Part shown: positions 1 to 7,633 of the stretch, piece after piece
Numbering within the stretch: position 1 is the stretch's first letter
How the letters are laid out: every line of letters begins with the position of its first letter
Assembly: GCA_937901395.1 (NCBI GenBank)
Contig: CALCDB010000042.1
Coordinates: forward strand, 1 to 15,075
DNA length: 15,075 nucleotides
Source: an uncultured Verrucomicrobiota bacterium
GTDB lineage: Bacteria; Verrucomicrobiota; Kiritimatiellia; RFP12; UBA1067
Reading direction: 5' to 3'
Position numbers and translations under genes: made by a program
Notes under the pieces: generated by a model
What the model saw: only the letters and a program-made list of their open reading frames with translations
Told to the model about the DNA's origin: nothing
The model's database searches: none

Positions 1-407
1 TTCTTGAGGTCGCGCGCGGTGTCGGCGAAGACCTTGATGAACTCCCCGCCGATGATCTTGCGCTTCGTCTCGGGATCGGTGACGCCCTTCGCCTTGTCGA
101 GGAAGCGCTTCTCGGCGTCGATCTGGATGAGGTTGATGCCGAACTTGCCCTTGAAGACCTGCTTCACTTCCTTCGCCTCGTTGAGCCGCATGCACCCATG
201 ATCCACGAACACGCAAGTAAGTTGCTTGCCAATCGCCTTATGTAGCAATACCGCGCAAACCGATGAATCCACCCCACCCGACATCGCCAGCAATACTTTC
301 TTGTTGCCGACCTGTTCACGAATCGAGGCGATTTCCTCCTTGATGTATTTCTTCGCGTTAAACGCCTTGCCTACACGAGCAAGGCGCGCCTTCTCAGCTT
401 GGTTCAT
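1..407 (-). CDS. guaA: GMP synthase ATP-pyrophosphatase subunit/domain, 3' end cut by window
   Basis: GMP synthase activates XMP with ATP and aminates it to GMP in the cytoplasm. About 135 residues are visible. Near residue 40 there is a PP-loop (SGGVDSSV), followed by FVDHG..RLNE and a DPETKRKIIG..F..VF stretch, all in the order typical of the GuaA ATP-pyrophosphatase domain. There is no N-terminal class I glutamine amidotransferase domain: the protein begins where the linker of full-length GuaA would be, so this looks like a split (archaeal-type, GuaAb-like) enzyme needing a separate glutaminase. I chose ATG 407, 4 bases after the rmlB stop. An in-frame ATG at 455 (starting MSINIQANAW) would overlap rmlB by 44 bases and is also possible. 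The gene is the last visible one of the polysaccharide operon. Codons in positions 1 to about 200 are almost all G/C-ending, unlike the rest. The C-terminal dimerisation domain lies outside the window. Confidence 0.85.
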   Translation of the reverse strand, partial: MNQAEKARLARVGKAFNAKKYIKEEIASIREQVGNKKVLLAMSGGVDSSVCAVLLHKAIGKQLTCVFVDHGCMRLNEAKEVKQVFKGKFGINLIQIDAEKRFLDKAKGVTDPETKRKIIGGEFIKVFADTARDLK

Positions 408-411
408 TTTC

Positions 412-1449
412 TTATTTACCTTTTCCCAGGCGTTCGCCTGAATATTTATGCTCATGAATTGGCTTCCACCACCATTCATTGTCAAGATACCACTTTACCG
501 TCTTGCGGATTCCTGTATCAAAGTTCTCTTCCGGCCGCCACCCCAACTCGTTCATCAGCTTCGAGGGATCTATCGCATAGCGAAGATCGTGGCCAGGTCT
601 ATCCGCAACATAGGTTATGAGCTCATCGTACTTGCCTTCCTTACGTGGACGCAACTCGTCCAAAATGCGGCAAACCGTCTTCACTACCTCTAGATTGGTG
701 CGCTCGTTATGCCCGCCGACATTGTACGTTTCGCCATCGCGACCCTTCTCGTTCACCAAGCAAAGCGCCTTTACATGATCTTCCACATACAGCCAATCGC
801 GAATATTCGCGCCCTTGCCATATACCGGTAGCGGCTTTCCGTCAAGGCAATTAAGAATGATCAACGGAATCAACTTTTCGGGAAAATGGTATGGCCCGTA
901 ATTGTTCGAGCAGTTCGTAATTCGCGTCGGCAGGCCATAAGTATCATGCCAGGCACGAACGAGATGATCGCTCGCCGCCTTCGACGCGGAATATGGAGAG
1001 TGCGGAGAATACGGCGTGGCCTCAGTGAAGTAACCGCTCTCGCCCAAGGTACCATAGACCTCATCGGTGGAAATATGCTGAAACACGAACTCTGGATGCT
1101 CGCGCCACCACCCCAACGCCGATTGCAATAAGGTAGCGGTGCCTACCACATTCGTGCGCACGAATTCGCCCGGCCCATCAATCGAACGATCGACATGGCT
1201 TTCCGCCGCAAGATGAAAGATCGTATCTGGCTTGAATTCGGTAAATGCGCGATCCATCGCCGCCTGATCGCAGATATCGGCCTTAAGCAAGGTATACTTT
1301 CCATCAACTTCCTTGAGCGACTCAGGAACCCCAGCGTACGTAAGCTTGTCAACCACCAACACCTCGCAACCTGCCTTGCAAAGATGCCGAACGAGCGCCG
1401 AACCGATGAAGCCACATCCGCCAGTTACGATACAGCGCTTATTTTTCAT
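412..1449 (-). CDS. rfbB: dTDP-glucose 4,6-dehydratase
   Basis: RmlB/RfbB converts dTDP-glucose to dTDP-4-keto-6-deoxyglucose, the second step towards dTDP-rhamnose and related deoxysugars. It is a cytoplasmic, NAD-dependent extended SDR enzyme. The 345 residues fit the family length. Visible motifs are the Rossmann TGGCGFIGS (9-17), AESHVDRSI (82-90), the catalytic STDEVYG (127-133, with Thr128-Asp129-Glu130), Y153-S-A-S-K157, NNYGPYHFPEKLIP and RDWLYVEDH. Start ATG 1449 is chosen because the fold begins at once (MKNKRCIVTGG) and GGAG lies 7 bases upstream; a longer reading frame reaching 1557 adds only an Arg-rich shadow of the kinase tail. It overlaps the 3' end of the kinase gene by 11 bases, so translation is probably coupled. 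RmlA, RmlC and RmlD are not in the window, so the final sugar cannot be stated. Confidence 0.95.
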   Translation of the reverse strand: MKNKRCIVTGGCGFIGSALVRHLCKAGCEVLVVDKLTYAGVPESLKEVDGKYTLLKADICDQAAMDRAFTEFKPDTIFHLAAESHVDRSIDGPGEFVRTNVVGTATLLQSALGWWREHPEFVFQHISTDEVYGTLGESGYFTEATPYSPHSPYSASKAASDHLVRAWHDTYGLPTRITNCSNNYGPYHFPEKLIPLIILNCLDGKPLPVYGKGANIRDWLYVEDHVKALCLVNEKGRDGETYNVGGHNERTNLEVVKTVCRILDELRPRKEGKYDELITYVADRPGHDLRYAIDPSKLMNELGWRPEENFDTGIRKTVKWYLDNEWWWKPIHEHKYSGERLGKGK

Positions 1450-3994
1450 CTTGCTTCTCCGCCGCTGGCTGCTCGCCGCCATTATCGCCGCCCTGCTCGC
1501 CCTCCGCCTCCTTGGGAGCCGGCAACTCCGGTGGCGGCATATCATCGCCATCGTCATCGCCTTTCATGCGAAGTTTCTTTTTCGGACGATACCCGTAACC
1601 ATAGCCATAGCCATAACCGTAACCATAGCCACCGCCGCCATAGCCATAGCCGCCGTATTTACTGCCATACTTGCCGTACTTATGGTGATGCGAATGAGGC
1701 GCAAACGCTCCCGCGCTCGACATCTCGATATCATTCACGATAACGCCGAGAATATTCGCACCGGCTTCAATGAGACTACGCGAGCAGTGCTGAATCGGCT
1801 TGAAGTGAGTACGATCGGGGCAGCACATGATGATCACCGAATCGACCATCACGCCCAACGACATCACATCGCCAACGAGTCCGTATGGCGGCGAGTCGAC
1901 GATAATGTGATCATAATTAGCCCTCGCCCACTCGAAGAACTCCGGAATCGCCGATGAACCGAAGATTGAAGCCGGCGAGACTCCCTCTGGCGCCGCCGAA
2001 CAAATCACATCGAGGTTGGGAACTTGCGTCTTATTCACCAACTCGGCGAAATTCACCGATTTCCCATTGGCCGCCTGAAGCACATGCGAGAAGCTGCGGT
2101 CGTTCTTGATGTCAAAGCCCCAAATGCGCGCCAATCTCGGACGCCGCAAGTCGAAATCGACATGCAGAACCTTACGTCCCGCCTGTGCGTACGTAATCGC
2201 CAACGAGGTCGAAGTAATGGTCTTGCCTTCGCCTGGCTGAGTCGAAATCACGAGCAAGCAATGCGTAAGCGCCTCGTAACGCGGTGAATCCAATAGATTT
2301 CTCAAACCCGCAATCACCTCGGCGAATTGAGAATACTTATCTTCAATCAAGAACTTGGCTACCTCCTCGCGCTTTTTACGCCTTACGTGAGGCAATACCG
2401 CCAAAACCTTCAACGCCAAGCGGCCTTCGATATCCGCAAGATTGACGACCGTATCCTCGAGGTTATCGACGATCAATACGAAGAGAATTCCCAACGCCAA
2501 CGATAGCACGATGCCCGCGCCGAAAATTATCATCGGATTCGGCAACACTGGCTTCGACGGAATGCTCGCCTGACGACCAACGGTGACGATTTCGTTGTTG
2601 GATTCCGCTTCCATGCGCGCCTTGTTCTCGTCAAGAATCAATCCTTCCAAAACGCGATTCGCAACCCCGTATTCGGCTTCGAGCTGTCCCAGCCCCGATT
2701 CGGCCAACACGATCTGCTGCTCCAACGAGGAAAGCTCATTGCGCAGATCCTCCTGCTTCTGACGGAGATTCGCCAACTGCCCGCGATTGACCTGAAGCAT
2801 CGAACGCCCGGTATCCAACGCGCGCCCAGCCGCTTCCAAGAAGCGCGACTTCGCCTGCTCGAGACTGCTCTTGGCGAGTTTCACTTCAGGATGATCATCG
2901 GTAAACACCTCGGATAGCTGCTGATACTTGCTGCCAGCATCCTGATACGCGCGAAATTCCGTGGCGATTTCCTCGGCGCGCGGAACGCCAGTCGAAAGAT
3001 TGCCATACTTGGAAGGATCGCTCTGAACTTGCTGCAACATCTTCTCCCATTCCACGAGATTGGTCTCCTCGCTCTCCAACGCGAGAATATCGGTAGTCGT
3101 CGCCTGCAGGCTTTGCGCGGCCGTCTCCTTGGTCGAACGAAGATTATCGACCCTGTTCGCCGTGCGGAACTCCAGCAAGTCAGCCGCGATCTTATCCACA
3201 TCTCGACGCTTACGTTCGACGTTCTGATGAATCTGAGTTACCGCCTTATCGCAACGCGCCTTGTTCTCTTCCGCCGTGAACGACTCGATCGACTCGGCGT
3301 AGTTGTTCGCGAGCGCCGCGCAAAGCTGAGGCGATTCCGACCTAATGGCGATGGTGATAATGCGAGAATGCCTGACCAAATCCAGCTTGGCTCCCGCCAA
3401 TGCCTCGAATATCTCCTCATCCGAAACCTGCGAAGCGGGGTTGCTGGCACGATACTGCTGCACTACCTTCGTGATCAACTTCGTGCTACGCCACGCCGAA
3501 ATACGGGTATTGAAAATCTCCGCGTAATCAGTTCCATAATCCGGCATCGCGTCGGCCAACGCGCTGTTGCCGCGATAGCCAGCGCTGGATGTGCGCCGCA
3601 TATCCATCGTGAACTCGCTAACCGCCTCGTAAATCGTAGGCGAAACCCGGTAAATCGCAAAGGCGACGATCAAACCGACCAATAGGAACACGAATACCGA
3701 AAGCCACCGCTGCGAAATCACGCGAAGCATTCGCCCAATCGTAATCGTGCCAACAATCGAACCGCCTTCTCCGCCGCCTCCATTATCGCCGCCGTATGCC
3801 GTGCCCCCATATACGCCGCCATATTGGGTTCCATAAGCCGTTGAACCATAATACGCCGGCTTGCCATAATTCTTTCCGGCTCCATAGTAAAGCGGCTTGT
3901 TGCTACCATAGTACATTGGCGACTTTGAACCGCCACCATAGTAAATCGGTGCCTTGGAATTCCCACCATAATACATCGGCTTGTTATCCGCCAT
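1439..3994 (-). CDS. Polysaccharide co-polymerase / BY-kinase fusion (Wzc-like) with Tyr-rich tails
   Basis: This 851-residue inner-membrane protein combines a Wzz-type chain-length domain with a bacterial tyrosine (BY) kinase; such proteins control polymer length and export. Visible in order: a Tyr/Gly-rich N-terminal tail (1-78, 15 Tyr); Wzz domain with TM1 at about 97-115; a long periplasmic coiled-coil-like region (about 245-465); a proline-containing stretch and TM2 (about 478-509); and the kinase with Walker A STQPGEGKT (584-592), Walker A' VDFDLRRP (612-619) and Walker B IIVDSPP (697-703). These are followed by a Tyr/Gly cluster (772-802, 12 Tyr) and an acidic, Pro/Glu-rich tail to 851. 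The usual ExxRxxR oligomerisation motif is only partly kept (E559, R565). An AAAGGAG site lies 7 bases before ATG 3994, which is 3 bases after the upstream stop. The C-terminal Tyr cluster is typical of BY-kinases; the N-terminal one is not. Confidence 0.93.
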   Translation of the reverse strand: MADNKPMYYGGNSKAPIYYGGGSKSPMYYGSNKPLYYGAGKNYGKPAYYGSTAYGTQYGGVYGGTAYGGDNGGGGEGGSIVGTITIGRMLRVISQRWLSVFVFLLVGLIVAFAIYRVSPTIYEAVSEFTMDMRRTSSAGYRGNSALADAMPDYGTDYAEIFNTRISAWRSTKLITKVVQQYRASNPASQVSDEEIFEALAGAKLDLVRHSRIITIAIRSESPQLCAALANNYAESIESFTAEENKARCDKAVTQIHQNVERKRRDVDKIAADLLEFRTANRVDNLRSTKETAAQSLQATTTDILALESEETNLVEWEKMLQQVQSDPSKYGNLSTGVPRAEEIATEFRAYQDAGSKYQQLSEVFTDDHPEVKLAKSSLEQAKSRFLEAAGRALDTGRSMLQVNRGQLANLRQKQEDLRNELSSLEQQIVLAESGLGQLEAEYGVANRVLEGLILDENKARMEAESNNEIVTVGRQASIPSKPVLPNPMIIFGAGIVLSLALGILFVLIVDNLEDTVVNLADIEGRLALKVLAVLPHVRRKKREEVAKFLIEDKYSQFAEVIAGLRNLLDSPRYEALTHCLLVISTQPGEGKTITSTSLAITYAQAGRKVLHVDFDLRRPRLARIWGFDIKNDRSFSHVLQAANGKSVNFAELVNKTQVPNLDVICSAAPEGVSPASIFGSSAIPEFFEWARANYDHIIVDSPPYGLVGDVMSLGVMVDSVIIMCCPDRTHFKPIQHCSRSLIEAGANILGVIVNDIEMSSAGAFAPHSHHHKYGKYGSKYGGYGYGGGGYGYGYGYGYGYGYRPKKKLRMKGDDDGDDMPPPELPAPKEAEGEQGGDNGGEQPAAEKQDEK
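1589..1681 (-). repeat. Tyr-Gly hexanucleotide repeat tract coding the kinase C-terminal cluster
   Basis: Tandem six-base units of the form TA(T/C)GG(N) encode residues 772-802 of the kinase, giving 12 Tyr in 31 residues. Seven of the Tyr alternate strictly with Gly at the end of the tract. Third bases vary between units, so the repeat is partly degenerate at DNA level, but each unit is in frame and gain or loss of one would only change tail length. Confidence 0.85.
3788..3976 (-). repeat. YYG-type repeats coding the kinase N-terminal tail
   Basis: Residues 7-69 carry five tandem blocks built around a YYG core with SK/NK-P-(M/I/L) linkers (at residues 8, 18, 28, 36 and 48), followed by single-Tyr AYG/QYGG/VYGG units. 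The DNA blocks are similar but not identical (an ACCATA(A/G)TA core on the plus strand), consistent with old duplication of a unit of about 30 bases. Confidence 0.8.
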
Positions 3995-3997
3995 AAA

Positions 3998-5383
3998 TTA
4001 GCTCCTTTCCATATTCTTCGGAAACGCATTCGCAGAAATCGCTGCGTATGCCCCCAATATCAAAATTACATCTGCCCTTAACAACGAAATCACGAAAAAT
4101 GAATTGGCGATTATGGCGCCAAGCGCAACTGGGAATATCCAGCAACTCGGGCCCGGCAATACTCGAAGAGGAATCCAATAAAATAACTTTCTCACATACG
4201 TGAACATCAAGAACCCAAAAGGCAATGCAAACGCAACCGTACCGACAATTCCATATTCTACAAGCAATTGCCACCAACCCGACGGCACCGCCACGATCCC
4301 GGGAACCAACATCTCCCAATCCTTGGCAGTGGCGAACGTGCGAACGTCAAAGGCAAACGAGCCTATGCCAGTTCCCAACCATGGACTATCCTTCCATGCC
4401 AAAAACGAAATGCTGGAAAGTAGCGCGCGGAAATCCTTGAATGAATCCTCAATGAATTCGAAATCGGCATAGGCATCCAACTGCGCGCTATAGGTGGATA
4501 GCGGAAGTATCGCATACATAATCAAGCCACAAACCACGATTGAAACCGCAAATACCACCAGAAAACGAAAATCTCCAGTCCCGCGAAGTTTCTTGGCCGC
4601 ATAACAGAATGAATACGCCAATAATACAATCTCGGCAGCCGCGAATGATAGCGATATGTATGCTGGCGCGAAAACGAACAACCCTACGGCCGTTCCGCCT
4701 ATCGCGAAAATGAACAAGGGCATTGCCTTATTCCACTGCAATTCGAATGCCGACATCAAAGTCGCAGTTCCGCCAAGAAGATGCAACCCGAACGCAACCC
4801 CAACGAAGGAACAATCAGTAATCGAAAACCGAATTGCCTCGAGAACCCCGCTTTGATGCTGATTAATGAGAATGATCGCAATTATGGCCGCTATGCCCGC
4901 CAAGGTAGACGAAAACAATAGAAACGAGACCCTACCTATGCGACCCAGTGAATGTCGCCCGCCCAAAACGACAACAAAAAACGCGACGATTGTAGCAAAC
5001 GGCATATATCCGTTAGATCCCACCGAGCCGGGGAAAAAGTCCATTGCCTGCTTGGCGATATACCACTCGCCTTTCTCGGAGTTATAACTATACGCAATTC
5101 CAGTATTAAGCGCACGAATGCCGGCAAACACCATCAATGTCAGCAATGCCCAGAAGAATGGATCATTAAACAAGCGATGCACCACCCTCCTGCGTGCATC
5201 ATGCGGCATCTCCAATCCACGAGTCTCCGGCTCCATCAACATCCATACCAACGCCAATGCCGACAACCACAACAATACCGTTGCTATCGTCGCCTCAGCA
5301 CAATAGGGGAATAGGAAGAGCGGCGCGACCGCCACAAAGGCAAGATGCGCCGCCAACCCGTACTTGGCAATTAACTTGTGCAC
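3998..5383 (-). CDS. O-antigen ligase / Wzy-like polymerase, integral membrane
   Basis: The protein has about 461 residues and roughly 11-12 hydrophobic segments. One large hydrophilic, presumably periplasmic, loop of about 85 residues sits before the last three segments. The loop carries the WLGTGIGSF motif and then W-Q-L-L-V-E-Y-G-I-V-G, the pattern seen in the O-antigen ligase / Wzy polymerase superfamily. I infer that it polymerises or ligates lipid-linked repeat units on the outer face of the inner membrane. The His often found just before the xxLxExG motif is not obvious; the sequence there is PSGWWQLL. I chose GTG 5383, one base after the preceding stop, as a reinitiation start. A TTG at 5407 would overlap the previous gene by 23 bases and has no better ribosome site. 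Polymerase cannot be told from ligase by sequence here; the neighbouring Wzc-like kinase favours polymerase. Confidence 0.82.
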   Translation of the reverse strand: MHKLIAKYGLAAHLAFVAVAPLFLFPYCAEATIATVLLWLSALALVWMLMEPETRGLEMPHDARRRVVHRLFNDPFFWALLTLMVFAGIRALNTGIAYSYNSEKGEWYIAKQAMDFFPGSVGSNGYMPFATIVAFFVVVLGGRHSLGRIGRVSFLLFSSTLAGIAAIIAIILINQHQSGVLEAIRFSITDCSFVGVAFGLHLLGGTATLMSAFELQWNKAMPLFIFAIGGTAVGLFVFAPAYISLSFAAAEIVLLAYSFCYAAKKLRGTGDFRFLVVFAVSIVVCGLIMYAILPLSTYSAQLDAYADFEFIEDSFKDFRALLSSISFLAWKDSPWLGTGIGSFAFDVRTFATAKDWEMLVPGIVAVPSGWWQLLVEYGIVGTVAFALPFGFLMFTYVRKLFYWIPLRVLPGPSCWIFPVALGAIIANSFFVISLLRADVILILGAYAAISANAFPKNMERS

Positions 5384-5384
5384 T

Positions 5385-6650
5385 TTAGTAGGACAACCTA
5401 ATACCAATCATCGCGCGCCAACGATCGTAATCATATGCGCCACTACGCGAATCACTCTCGCTATTCCACGAACGCTGATACTCGCCACGCACATACGCGC
5501 CAATAATACGATTGAACTGATAGTTCAAGCTCAAGCTGCCGGTGAATACGTCGACATTGTAATCATGGCCGGAATCCTGAACATATTCATTCGTATCACG
5601 ATGATAGATTATATCAAGACCCGCGCTCATCTTTCCATTTATGAGCGTCTTGGAAAGTCCCCAGCTGATGGAATCAACGCGCGACTTCGAAGCCTGCTGA
5701 CGCTCTGAAGGCTGATAGTAGCTCGTCGCAAGAAGCATCGTATTCCAAGTTTCGCCAATCTTCCAGTTTCCGGAAAGCGTATACACGAATCCATCATCCG
5801 TAGAAGCGCCATCGCCATAATTAAACCGACTCCAACCAACGAGAGCACGATATGAAATACGTTCGGTCATATACGAACCAAGACCGGCCTGGAAAGTCAA
5901 GCCCTTCGAAGTGTCGTCGATATCAGCGTATCCCTCGTTGTTCTCCTGCGTATAGCTCTGATACTGACCGGAAATGATGATGTCCGTCCATTGAGAAGGA
6001 GCCCAGCCGAGCTCAAGCCCGACATTCCAACGATCCCAGCCATAGAACGCCTGATTAATTGGACCATTTTCGCAATCCATATAGTCCAACCAATAATAGC
6101 TGGCATTGATATCACCATGGAATTGCTCGTTGAAGCGACGCTGCGCCGACCCAGAGAACTGCAATTGGCGAGTATCGTTCTGATAACCCCTTCCATTGGT
6201 CTGCAAAAACTCATCAGCCATAGTCTGTTGACGATAGCCCTGACCCAACACAACCGCCCAGCCCTTCTCGGAGCCAACTGAGTTCGCCCAGTTCCAACGA
6301 AGGTCTTCGCCAAACGTGTGGTTATTGTGGTTATTGGCATTGGTGTTCTTCGAATAAGCCGTATAATTGTAGTAGCCGTTCAACAAAAGCGACCACTGCT
6401 CCGCCTTATAGGTAAGATTAAACGCCGGGCTAATCACCCACATCACATCGCCGCCATCACCATCGCCACCATTACTACCATGCGTTGAGCCAGGGTTGGA
6501 ATCATAGCCAACCGACAACGCCACAGACGGCATTAACGTCATGCGACTGCCAAACTGGACGCCTTGCGGACGATCCAGAAGCTCGGCCTTGGCGGTAAAC
6601 ACCGACATCAGGCACAGAGCCGTCAACAATGCTATATTAGACTTCTTCAT
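5385..6650 (-). CDS. Outer-membrane beta-barrel protein of the polysaccharide cluster
   Basis: The 421 residues begin with a signal peptide (MKK, a hydrophobic stretch, and TAKA cleavage after about residue 22). The mature protein is rich in Tyr, Trp, Gly and Asn. It shows many alternating polar/aromatic strands separated by polar loops, including a Gly/Asp-rich loop (GSNGGDGDGGD) and an Asn/His-rich one, and it ends in an aromatic residue (IRLSY). These are the marks of an outer-membrane beta-barrel. Similar barrels occur in exopolysaccharide clusters, including those with short OPX proteins. I infer that it forms or supports the outer-membrane exit pore for the polymer. AGGAGG directly upstream fixes the start at ATG 6650 rather than a frame extension to 6668. 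It sits 21 bases after the 312-residue secreted protein and abuts the polymerase gene. The exact family is not certain. Confidence 0.8.
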   Translation of the reverse strand: MKKSNIALLTALCLMSVFTAKAELLDRPQGVQFGSRMTLMPSVALSVGYDSNPGSTHGSNGGDGDGGDVMWVISPAFNLTYKAEQWSLLLNGYYNYTAYSKNTNANNHNNHTFGEDLRWNWANSVGSEKGWAVVLGQGYRQQTMADEFLQTNGRGYQNDTRQLQFSGSAQRRFNEQFHGDINASYYWLDYMDCENGPINQAFYGWDRWNVGLELGWAPSQWTDIIISGQYQSYTQENNEGYADIDDTSKGLTFQAGLGSYMTERISYRALVGWSRFNYGDGASTDDGFVYTLSGNWKIGETWNTMLLATSYYQPSERQQASKSRVDSISWGLSKTLINGKMSAGLDIIYHRDTNEYVQDSGHDYNVDVFTGSLSLNYQFNRIIGAYVRGEYQRSWNSESDSRSGAYDYDRWRAMIGIRLSY

Positions 6651-6671
6651 AGTTCCTCCTAAATGCAAATC

Positions 6672-7610
6672 TTAGTAAGTCGTCTGCCACTGGTATCCGC
6701 CTGGCTCCGTAATATCGCCACCAATCGGAGGATTCGAAGTTCCCCCCTCGATGATATCGCCGCCAAGATGCGGAATCTGATAACGGAACTTATTCTGAAC
6801 CGCATCCAATACCGGCGAACGAGTATCAATGAGCGCTTCCGGGCTCGCGTTCTTGCCAAGAATATCCGCCAATACCGAATCAAGATGCTGCGGCCCGACA
6901 ATAACCAAAACGAAATCATAATCAGGACGCCGCCCGACATCGGCAGAGGCAAGAATCGGATCATAATCAGGCTTACGATCATCGTCCGGTGGAACTACTG
7001 CGTGCGGAATCCACTCATCCTTCGCCAAACCACGAGCATCTTCATCTGCTATCGTTTCAACTAACTTGTCCGAAAGATCCTCTGGCTTGCCATTCGATGC
7101 CTTGAGCAACATGATAATGGCCATGCCCATACGCGTGGATGGATTATCGGTATCGGCGACACGTTCACCTACGACCTTCAAGATATCCATCGCGACCTTC
7201 GTGAACTCCTCGTCGGTCGGCTTGAGGTTGGGATCGCTATTGCGATTGAACAGGTCTTTCGAGAAGTTCTCGCAAATGGCCGTGAGACCATCGTGAGTAA
7301 CCGTCGCGAACATCTCGGCCGTCAATACCTTGAGATTATCCTTCGCCGCATTCGTCAATGCCGCCCTGTTGGCATTGATGAAAAGCGCGGCAATTTCCTC
7401 CTTCGTTCCCGGGCGCTTTGCGATCGCGGCGTTAACCTCGGCGAGGAACTGCTTCTGATCGGCAGCCGAGAGCTGCTTCATGATGCTCGCCATCTCTTCC
7501 TTGTTCTCGATCGCCTTATCGATGCGACTGCGTGCATCGGCAAGCGAGAGTGCATTAGCGCTTGTAACACCAATAAGCGTTACTGCCAAAACCATCAATA
7601 ATTTCTTCAT
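6672..7610 (-). CDS. Secreted protein of unknown function in the exopolysaccharide operon
   Basis: I do not recognise this 312-residue protein. It has a clear signal peptide (MKKLL, hydrophobic core, SANA cleavage after about residue 20) and no later membrane segment or lipobox, so it is probably periplasmic or secreted. Residues 21 to about 200 look mostly helical and charged. From about 205 the chain becomes Pro/Asp/Gly-rich, with a repeated (K/R)PDYD motif and two GGDI(I/T)E repeats near the C-terminus, which ends in YQWQTTY. GGAGG nine bases upstream supports ATG 7610. It lies 23 bases after the OPX lipoprotein gene and 21 bases before the beta-barrel gene, so it is part of the operon. 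A role as a periplasmic partner between those two proteins is only inferred from position. Confidence 0.8.
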   Translation of the reverse strand: MKKLLMVLAVTLIGVTSANALSLADARSRIDKAIENKEEMASIMKQLSAADQKQFLAEVNAAIAKRPGTKEEIAALFINANRAALTNAAKDNLKVLTAEMFATVTHDGLTAICENFSKDLFNRNSDPNLKPTDEEFTKVAMDILKVVGERVADTDNPSTRMGMAIIMLLKASNGKPEDLSDKLVETIADEDARGLAKDEWIPHAVVPPDDDRKPDYDPILASADVGRRPDYDFVLVIVGPQHLDSVLADILGKNASPEALIDTRSPVLDAVQNKFRYQIPHLGGDIIEGGTSNPPIGGDITEPGGYQWQTTY

Positions 7611-7633
7611 ACTATTTTACCTCCATCAAAAAA

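Noticed and set aside
408..455. ATG 455 as the start of the GMP synthase gene.
   Set aside because: It would overlap rmlB by 44 bases. I kept 407, but the added 16 residues are plausible and the choice is open.
1195..1957. Long plus-strand frames opposite rmlB and the kinase C-terminal tail.
   Set aside because: They are antisense shadows of well-supported genes; their His/Arg/Ile/Ala-rich composition comes from the complementary strand of the YG repeat.
3029..3685. A 218-codon plus-strand frame opposite the kinase periplasmic domain.
   Set aside because: It is antisense to a clearly coding coiled-coil region, rich in Arg and Leu, with no recognisable domain.
5384..5407. TTG 5407 as the start of the polymerase gene.
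   Set aside because: It would overlap the barrel gene by 23 bases with no better ribosome site; GTG 5383, one base after the barrel stop, is the more natural choice, though not proven.
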